Shown: one piece after another, positions 1-5,607 of the stretch | How the letters are laid out: every line of letters begins with the position of its first letter | Position numbering within the stretch: the stretch's first letter is position 1 | NCBI GenBank assembly: GCA_016718805.1 | Contig: JADKCP010000012.1 | Location: 1 to 5,607 of the forward strand | Reading direction: 5' to 3' | DNA: 5,607 nucleotides | Source: Bacteroidota bacterium | GTDB taxonomy: Bacteria > Bacteroidota > Bacteroidia > UBA4408 | Notes under the pieces: model-generated | What the model was told of the DNA's origin: nothing | Databases searched by the model: none | What the model saw: the letters and a program-made list of their open reading frames with translations, nothing else | Made by a program: the position numbers and the translations under genes

Positions 1-40
1 CCAAACAAAAGCAAAAGTTGACCGATTTTTGATTTCGTGT
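1..40 (+). other. AT-rich leader or 5' flank of the retrotransposon ORF
   Basis: Only 14 of 40 bases are G or C, against a clearly GC-rich remainder, and the composition switches at ATG 41. It contains A-rich words (aaacaaaagcaaaag) and a T run, with no recognisable TATA box or ribosome binding site. Frame 2 has no stop here, so it could still be coding. The -3 base before ATG 41 is T and the +4 base is G, a weak eukaryotic start context. Confidence 0.4.
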
Positions 41-3000
41 ATGGCCGGTTCGCTGCAACGCCCCGCAAGGGTGAACCCGGGGCCTTCGGGCTTCAATCGT
101 TTGCAACAGTGTGAGCTGACAGCTGCAATCAATTCGTTGATCGCTGGCTGTCAGTTCGCGCCTTCTCTCTCTTCGTTTGCGGAAGCGCGCGCGCACGTCG
201 TTTCGTGTTTTTCGTCGCTCGGCGCCGCGGTCGTTGCGCGCGCGTCGCACAACTATCCGTATTACGCACGCATGTTCTTGCGGGGTTTGGCGGGGAAGTT
301 TGCTCATCTGTCGGCGCATTATCTTGCGTTGGCGGCGCGCGGCGTGACAAAAGCCGACGTCGTCGACGATTTTTTCGACGAAACTGGAACTTTTTGTCTT
401 TTCGTGTTGCGCTTGCGCGAAGCGGCGCGGCGCGCGCCACGGTTGACGAACGCGCGGCGTCGCGCTTTGCTATTGGAGGAGCTGCAGCGGCGCTTTGTGG
501 CGGCTGGGCTGGGGCGCGAACGCTCCAATCAAGCGATCTACAAGCAGCGCGCGTGGAGCTTTTTTCTGCGCGCGCAACGTTTGCAGCGGCGCGCGGCGCA
601 GTTGCGCGCCGAGGCCGAGCGCGCGCGTCGCCAGCTGGGTGCGGTCGTCGAAACTAACGCGGCAGACGCGCGCTTTGTGCGGTTGGAGCGCGAATTTCGC
701 AGATTCTGTCGACGCGGCGCCCGCAACGTTGCAAAATTTTCGTTTTTCTCGGTCGAGAAAGCGCGTTTGTTCGTCGCTGCGCGCATGCGGCGGCGGCGCT
801 TTCATGTGCGCGGCTGGGAGGCGCTGTGCGACGAGTGGTGGCGCAGCGAGCGGCGCGCAGCAGACGCGGCGCACGCCGCGCGGCGCGACTTTCGTTTGGT
901 TTCGCAAAACTGCCAAGGGGCTGCGCGCAACGCAGCGGCTGTGCTGGCGGGCGCGGCGCGCGACGACGCGTTTGGCGACGGCGCAAACGCAGGCAGCGCT
1001 GATGTGGTCTTGATTCAAGAGACGCTGCACCACGACGAGCGTCCGCCTGGCCGGATCGACGGTTGGTCGAGTGAGTTCCTGGCGGCGCGGCCGCACGCTG
1101 GCAACGGCGCGCGCGGTGGTGTGGCCGTCTACTGCCGCGACATGTATCTGCTGTCGCGTTGCGCTCAGTCTTCAGGAGTCGTCGCCTCGACAGAGATGCA
1201 GTGGCTCTTCTGCTGCGTTTGTGCTGCCGACTCGAAGATCGTCGTCGGTTCTCTCTATGCGCCGCCGCTGTGCTCATTTGCGCGTCTGCCGCAGTTCTTC
1301 GAACAGGCAATCGAGCTGTCGTTGGCGCACAACACAACGGTGCTGGTCGGCGGCGATTGGAATTGCGACGTGCTCGCACGTCGTGCACGGCCTCAAGATG
1401 CGGCGAAGCGTCGTATGTGGGAAACGACGTTGCGAAATCTGTCTCAACGCGCCGCGGTCGAGGTAACAGCAGCGCGCGGTGGCAACGGCCGTCTGCTTGC
1501 GACGCGGCAGCGCGGCTCGGCGTGCATCGATTACTTTGTGCGCGTGCGCGCGGTCTCGCGCCAAGGCCCCGCAGTTCCGAACTGTGCGCTCGTCGACGCT
1601 CGCTTGTGCAACGCTGGCCTGTCCGATCATTTTGGCATCGCGGTGCGTGCAACTGGACCGTGTGTTGACTTGTTTTGGCAGCATGCGCAGCAGTTTCGTG
1701 CGGCGCAAAACGACCAACTGGACGACGAGGTGCGTGTGCGCTGGCGGCGCCTGAACGACGCCGAACAGGGCGACGCCGACGCGCGCGCTCAACGCGACGA
1801 TTTTGTGGCGGCGACAACGCGTTGGTGCAACGGTTTGACGGCCGACGAGCGCGTTGCGCTGACGCTGCCGGCGCTTCGCGATCGCGTGCAGCAATTTGGA
1901 GCCGCGGCGTTTGGCGTGGACATTCTGCCAAACGCAAACGTGTTTGCCGACGCTCGCTCTTCGAAGCCGAAAGATCCGCCGTGGTTTGACGTCGACTGTC
2001 GCGCGCTGGCCGCCGAGAGCCGTCGACTGTGTCGCGAGCTGCAAGCAGCGCAACGAAGAGGTCGGTTGGCCGCCGACGAAATTGACGCGCTGTGGGTGCG
2101 GCGTCGCGCAGTGTCTGTGCGTCTGTCGGCGACACTGCTCGCAAAGAAAGCGGCGTACTTTGCGCGTCGTGCTGCCGCCTGGACGATCGGCGACCCGTCG
2201 CACTCGCGAGCTGCGTTTGGTTTGATGCGGTCGTTGCTGCGTGGTCGCGATGCGCGTCGTCAAGGGCGCGCGGCGCTTGCGCGCGTGGGCGCGCATTCAA
2301 TGCTGACAACGTGGACTCGTATCATGGGCGAGGCCTCAAACTACGCTGAACAAGCGTCGGATTTGACAATTGTCGCGCGCTCAATTGCGCAGAGTGATCC
2401 AGCGATCGGTTTGATCGAAGCCGATCGTCTGCTGGCGATCGCGACGGCTGCGAATGGTGACTTGTGCGCCAACTTGGTATCGGTCGTCGACGGCTTGGTG
2501 GCGCGCTCGTCGATGGCGGCGGCCGAGGCGGCTTCGTTTGTCTCTGAGAACAATGTTGCACTGACATTGTCGAAACTGAAGCGTCACAGCGCACCTGGCA
2601 TCGACAGCGTGCCAAACGAATGCTGGCGCACGCTGAGCGAGTCGGGCGCCTTCCTCGGCGTCGCGTGTCGCGCGTTGCGCAACGCCGTGGCGAAACCGAC
2701 GATCAATCTTGCGTCGCTAACTGACTCGCGCGTGTGTCTTTTGCCAAAAGCGGCCGCGCCACAGGCGGCCGATTTCCGACCGATTTCGCTCTTACCGACG
2801 ACGTTCAAAATGCTTGAGGCTGTACTCTGGCGCGCGCTGATGGCCGACGCGCTGCGCCGACGCTGCGAGTGGCCGGGCGAGCGAACGCAAGGCGCAGCGT
2901 CGCCGCTGTGGAGCGCCGCGCAAGCTGGGTTCGTACGCGATCGCTCTTGCACTCAACAAGCGTTTGCGTTGCAGCGTGTGCGCGAGATGGCTCGCGCGCG

Positions 3001-3982
3001 CAACTTGCCGTTGATGGCGACTTTCTTGGATTTGAAAAAGGCATATGATAGCGTCTCGATTGGTCGTCTGATGCGTCTTGTTGTCGAGAACCGCAGAATT
3101 GACGCTCGACTCGTTCCGCTGTTGTGGGCGTCTTTGACGAATCATCGTCGACGACTCGATCTGCCCGACAGAGCCGACGCTTGGGTGGCGGTGAAGCGCG
3201 GCGTGCCTCAAGGCAGCGTGGCGGCGCCGTTCTTGTTCAACATCTTCATCGATTCGCTTTCCGACGCCGTCGCGGAGGCCGCGCGCGCCAACAATGTCAC
3301 TCTCTGTGGCCTTCACTCTGTGCGCTCGCTCTCGCATCTGCTGTACGCAGATGACACAGTCTTGCTGGCTCACTCGTGGGCCGACATGGCAATTCTGCTG
3401 CGCGCTTGCGAACGCTGGGCAGTTGGGGTCGACATGGCGTTCGCGCCAGCGAAATCGTTTGTCATGATTCTTGAATTGCCGAGCGCCGCGACGCAGGCGG
3501 CTCAACGGCGGCTGGTGCAAGCGGCGTGCGCCGACGGCGAACGCGTCCAGTTTGTCAACGCGACGGTCGAACGAGTGGCTCGGTTCAAGTACCTCGGCGT
3601 CACGATTGGCGAGTCGGCCAAGCTGTCGAGCGGTGCGTCGTTGTGCGTTCAGCAGGATCCGGGCCGGCTCGAGCGCGCTGCGTCGATCGAACGGTGCGCA
3701 CGCTTTCGCGCTGGCGCCGGCGCGCGGCGTCTCGAGTCGCGTGGGCGTGCACGTCGTTCTGACAAGTTTGATTGCGAGTCTGCTCTACGGCTGCGAAGTT
3801 GCGCCGATCGCCGTCGAAGAGGCCGAGAAAAAGGTTGCGTTTGGTTTGCGCGCTGCGCTGGGGGTGCATCGCACTTGCAGTCGTCGATCTGTGCTTGCTT
3901 TCTGCGGTGTCGACATTCGCTACACGATTGCGTGTCGCGTGCTGAACTTTATCGAAAAGCAGATAAGTTCCTCGTTGTCTGA
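41..3982 (+). CDS. Endonuclease/reverse transcriptase polyprotein of a non-LTR retrotransposon (N-terminal and central part)
   Basis: Numbered from ATG 41, the frame encodes 1313 residues. Residues 1-285 match no domain I know; about 165-240 are Ala/Arg/Glu/Leu-rich and may form a coiled coil. The EEP endonuclease spans about 284-545, with the expected catalytic set: Asn290 (SQNCQG), Glu327 (LIQET), the Tyr of LYAPP, Asp439/Asn441 (GGDWNCD), Asp497 (CIDYF) and Asp529/His530 (LSDHF). A linker with PPWFDVDC (about nt 1973-1999) resembles the usual LINE EN-RT linker. The RT covers about 845-1190: APGIDSVPNE, DFRPISLL (from Asp911), FLDLKKAYDSV (Asp997, Asp1003), GVPQGS (Gly1058 of PQG), YADD (Asp1104/Asp1105) and FKYLG (Phe1182). 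After about nt 3610 this frame turns Arg/Cys-rich and loses RT-like sense, so its last 100-plus residues are probably not real; the thumb continues in frame 3. ATG 41 is the first ATG, but the frame is open to the left edge. Endonuclease and RT identity is near certain; functionality is not. Confidence 0.93.
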   Translation: MAGSLQRPARVNPGPSGFNRLQQCELTAAINSLIAGCQFAPSLSSFAEARAHVVSCFSSLGAAVVARASHNYPYYARMFLRGLAGKFAHLSAHYLALAARGVTKADVVDDFFDETGTFCLFVLRLREAARRAPRLTNARRRALLLEELQRRFVAAGLGRERSNQAIYKQRAWSFFLRAQRLQRRAAQLRAEAERARRQLGAVVETNAADARFVRLEREFRRFCRRGARNVAKFSFFSVEKARLFVAARMRRRRFHVRGWEALCDEWWRSERRAADAAHAARRDFRLVSQNCQGAARNAAAVLAGAARDDAFGDGANAGSADVVLIQETLHHDERPPGRIDGWSSEFLAARPHAGNGARGGVAVYCRDMYLLSRCAQSSGVVASTEMQWLFCCVCAADSKIVVGSLYAPPLCSFARLPQFFEQAIELSLAHNTTVLVGGDWNCDVLARRARPQDAAKRRMWETTLRNLSQRAAVEVTAARGGNGRLLATRQRGSACIDYFVRVRAVSRQGPAVPNCALVDARLCNAGLSDHFGIAVRATGPCVDLFWQHAQQFRAAQNDQLDDEVRVRWRRLNDAEQGDADARAQRDDFVAATTRWCNGLTADERVALTLPALRDRVQQFGAAAFGVDILPNANVFADARSSKPKDPPWFDVDCRALAAESRRLCRELQAAQRRGRLAADEIDALWVRRRAVSVRLSATLLAKKAAYFARRAAAWTIGDPSHSRAAFGLMRSLLRGRDARRQGRAALARVGAHSMLTTWTRIMGEASNYAEQASDLTIVARSIAQSDPAIGLIEADRLLAIATAANGDLCANLVSVVDGLVARSSMAAAEAASFVSENNVALTLSKLKRHSAPGIDSVPNECWRTLSESGAFLGVACRALRNAVAKPTINLASLTDSRVCLLPKAAAPQAADFRPISLLPTTFKMLEAVLWRALMADALRRRCEWPGERTQGAASPLWSAAQAGFVRDRSCTQQAFALQRVREMARARNLPLMATFLDLKKAYDSVSIGRLMRLVVENRRIDARLVPLLWASLTNHRRRLDLPDRADAWVAVKRGVPQGSVAAPFLFNIFIDSLSDAVAEAARANNVTLCGLHSVRSLSHLLYADDTVLLAHSWADMAILLRACERWAVGVDMAFAPAKSFVMILELPSAATQAAQRRLVQAACADGERVQFVNATVERVARFKYLGVTIGESAKLSSGASLCVQQDPGRLERAASIERCARFRAGAGARRLESRGRARRSDKFDCESALRLRSCADRRRRGREKGCVWFARCAGGASHLQSSICACFLRCRHSLHDCVSRAELYRKADKFLVV
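3606..3650 (+). other. Apparent +1 frameshift point between RT palm and thumb
   Basis: Frame 2 still gives the expected FKYLGVTIGE up to about 3613, whereas frame 3 gives the expected continuation AVRRCAFSRIRAG from about 3630. The join therefore lies in these few dozen bases and needs a +1 change of frame (one extra base or two missing). There is no long homopolymer here and I see no classical slippery heptamer, so a mutation or a sequence error is more likely than programmed recoding. Confidence 0.75.
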
Positions 3983-4625
3983 CGTGAGTTTGTGCATGCG
4001 CGAAGCAGTGTTCGACCCTGCTCCGGTCGTCGACGTTGCGAGCACAAAGTCGATGCTGTGGCGTGACTATGCTCTGCGTGCACTGGCGCCGTTCTTGATT
4101 GTCGGTGAGCGCGCGCGTGATGTGGAACAAGTTTCGGCGGCGTCGGCGGCGGCGGTGCTCGTTCTTTTGCGCGCACAGATTGCAGCTGGTGCGGCCGCCA
4201 ACGCTCTGCCGCCTCATCGTCGACCGCCGCTGCTCAACACGCTGCGCGCGACGCTGCTTCTGCGCGAGCCGATGATGCACGACGCGCTGGCATCGTCGCA
4301 GCCTCACGCTTACGTTTGGTTGCGTTTTCTCATGCCAAGTTTGAATCCTACAGTGGCAACAGACGATCCGATCCCGGCGTGCGGGCTCTGTGCAACTGGG
4401 CACTCATCGTTTGGCTGCGAAACTTTGTTGCGTTGTTCTCACGTTGCGCTGCGACGCATCGTCGACGCAGTGATCATGCCGCCGGCCAACGCGCCGCTGA
4501 TTGCTCGTCAACAGGCCGAATCAGCTCGTGATGCGCTCGTTTCTCGCAAGCTCATCGTTCGTCAACTACACGGCGCTACGAATATTGCGCGCTCTGTTCA
4601 AAGCGCAATTGATGCGTCGTCTTGA
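3609..4625 (+). pseudogene. C-terminal part of the retrotransposon RT (thumb region and Cys cluster), displaced to frame 3
   Basis: Frame 3 is open from 3468 (stop at 3465-3467) to TGA 4623-4625. Its early part is a shadow of the RT. From about 3640 it takes over the protein: RRCAFSRIRAG, then LTSLIASLLYGCEVAP (about nt 3762-3809), which is the segment usually found after YLG in LINE RTs, followed by LGVHRTCSRRSVLAFCGVD and further helical sequence. Near the end is a Cys cluster, CGLCATGHSSFGC followed by ETLLRCSH (nt 4380-4442), resembling the C-terminal finger of many LINE proteins. No start codon or 5' gap suggests an independent gene; the upstream frame-2 ORF overlaps it. I infer one ancestral ORF of roughly 1530 residues split by a +1 shift. 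Frame 3 probably stops being the true frame before 4625, because the overlapping frame 1 has more coding-like codon use there. Confidence 0.82.
4380..4442 (+). other. C-terminal Cys/His cluster (zinc-finger-like)
   Basis: In frame 3, Cys codons lie at 4380, 4389, 4416 and 4434, with His codons at 4401 and 4440. The first part reads C-x2-C-x3-H-x4-C, one residue shorter than the retroviral CCHC knuckle (C-x2-C-x4-H-x4-C). The following ETLLRCSH resembles the tail of the LINE C-terminal motif, in which a C-x2-C pair is followed by Glu-Thr, His and Cys. Zinc binding is inferred from spacing only; which residues would be ligands is unclear. Confidence 0.5.
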
Positions 4626-4754
4626 CTCGATGTTGTTCGCCGCGTTCTCAGAAGCCGTATCGCCCTGGCTGGCACGTCAAGCCGAAGCGGCCAACAACGA
4701 CGTCTTCGTCTTGCCGCCGCCGCCGCACTTCTTCCAGCAGCCGGCGCAGCGCCG

Positions 4755-5607
<853 letters not shown>

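Larger units (their letters stand above)
41..4625 (+). mobile_element. APE-type non-LTR (LINE-like) retrotransposon, coding part, frame-disrupted
   Basis: One continuous stretch encodes, in order, an unknown N-terminal region, an EEP/AP-like endonuclease, a LINE-type linker, a reverse transcriptase, a thumb-like segment and a C-terminal Cys cluster. That order is diagnostic of APE-type non-LTR retrotransposons, which nick target DNA and copy their RNA at the nick (target-primed reverse transcription). The boundaries given are those of the recognisable protein, not of the element. I could not see target-site duplications, a poly(A) tail or a 3' UTR, and the downstream acidic ORF starts without a gap. 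The coding frame changes once inside the element (about 3606-3650). There is no separate gag-like ORF1 with CCHC knuckles in the window, although one could lie upstream. The clade (L1, Jockey, I, RTE or other) cannot be assigned by eye. Confidence 0.88.

Noticed and set aside
1274..2296. Second minus-strand open frame (340 codons)
   Set aside because: It overlaps the previous shadow in another frame and has the same Arg-rich, motif-free composition.
654..2309. Long minus-strand open frame (551 codons) opposite the endonuclease and linker
   Set aside because: Its translation is Arg/Ala/Ser/Thr-rich without motifs, and it lies antisense to a region with clear EEP catalytic motifs; GC-rich codon use leaves antisense frames free of stops.
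2792..3520. Minus-strand open frame (242 codons) opposite the RT palm
   Set aside because: It is antisense to unmistakable RT motifs and has no domain of its own.
2570..3610. Group II intron, retron or DGR reverse transcriptase in a bacterial setting
   Set aside because: The RT is fused to an N-terminal EEP endonuclease and LINE-type linker, and shows no maturase or HNH domain or retron/DGR context; the YADD motif alone is not diagnostic.
3600..4403. Minus-strand open frame (267 codons) opposite the thumb region
   Set aside because: Its composition is Arg/Thr/Gln-rich and disordered-looking, while the + strand frame 3 carries RT-like sequence.

Overview
The window carries one large protein-coding unit on the + strand that is unmistakably the replicase of an APE-type non-LTR (LINE-like) retrotransposon. 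It has a long N-terminal region of unknown function, an exonuclease-endonuclease-phosphatase (EEP/AP-endonuclease) domain, a LINE-type EN-RT linker, a reverse transcriptase with YADD active site, a thumb-like region and a C-terminal Cys cluster. This domain order is a eukaryotic retroelement architecture, so the source is a eukaryote or a large DNA virus of eukaryotes, not a bacterium. The DNA is GC-rich with abundant CpG (runs of gcgcg and tcgacg), intron-free over about 4.6 kb and without Shine-Dalgarno signals. That would suit a CpG-unmethylated protist or a GC-rich giant virus; the host cannot be named from this sequence.

Layout. Positions 1-40 are AT-rich (14 of 40 bases are G or C) and look like 5' flank or leader. 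The reading frame of the replicase is nevertheless open through them to the left edge, so the 5' end is not certain. From ATG 41 the protein reads in frame 2 through endonuclease and RT to about 3610. The sense of the protein then moves to frame 3 (a +1 shift somewhere in about 3606-3650), where the thumb and Cys cluster are read up to TGA 4623-4625. The formal frame-2 stop at 3980-3982 follows more than 100 residues of out-of-frame Arg/Cys-rich translation.

The 3' part (4501-5607) is also frame-broken. A coding-like stretch lies in frame 1 (about 4531-4790) and overlaps the end of the frame-3 ORF. From about 4791 to the right edge an uninterrupted frame-3 reading encodes an extremely Asp-rich tract (25 consecutive Asp, then D/S/G/N-rich blocks) followed by a Ser/Gln/Ala-rich region. 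It has no stop before the window ends. This may be a separate acidic protein next to the element, or a C-terminal extension of the same protein whose frame has been broken two more times.

Together: a near-complete retrotransposon polyprotein with all catalytic residues I looked for present, but with at least one and probably three apparent frameshifts. It is therefore a recently inactivated copy, an assembly with indel errors, or (least likely) a recoded gene. No RNA genes, CRISPR array or target-site duplications are visible, and minus-strand ORFs appear to be compositional shadows.
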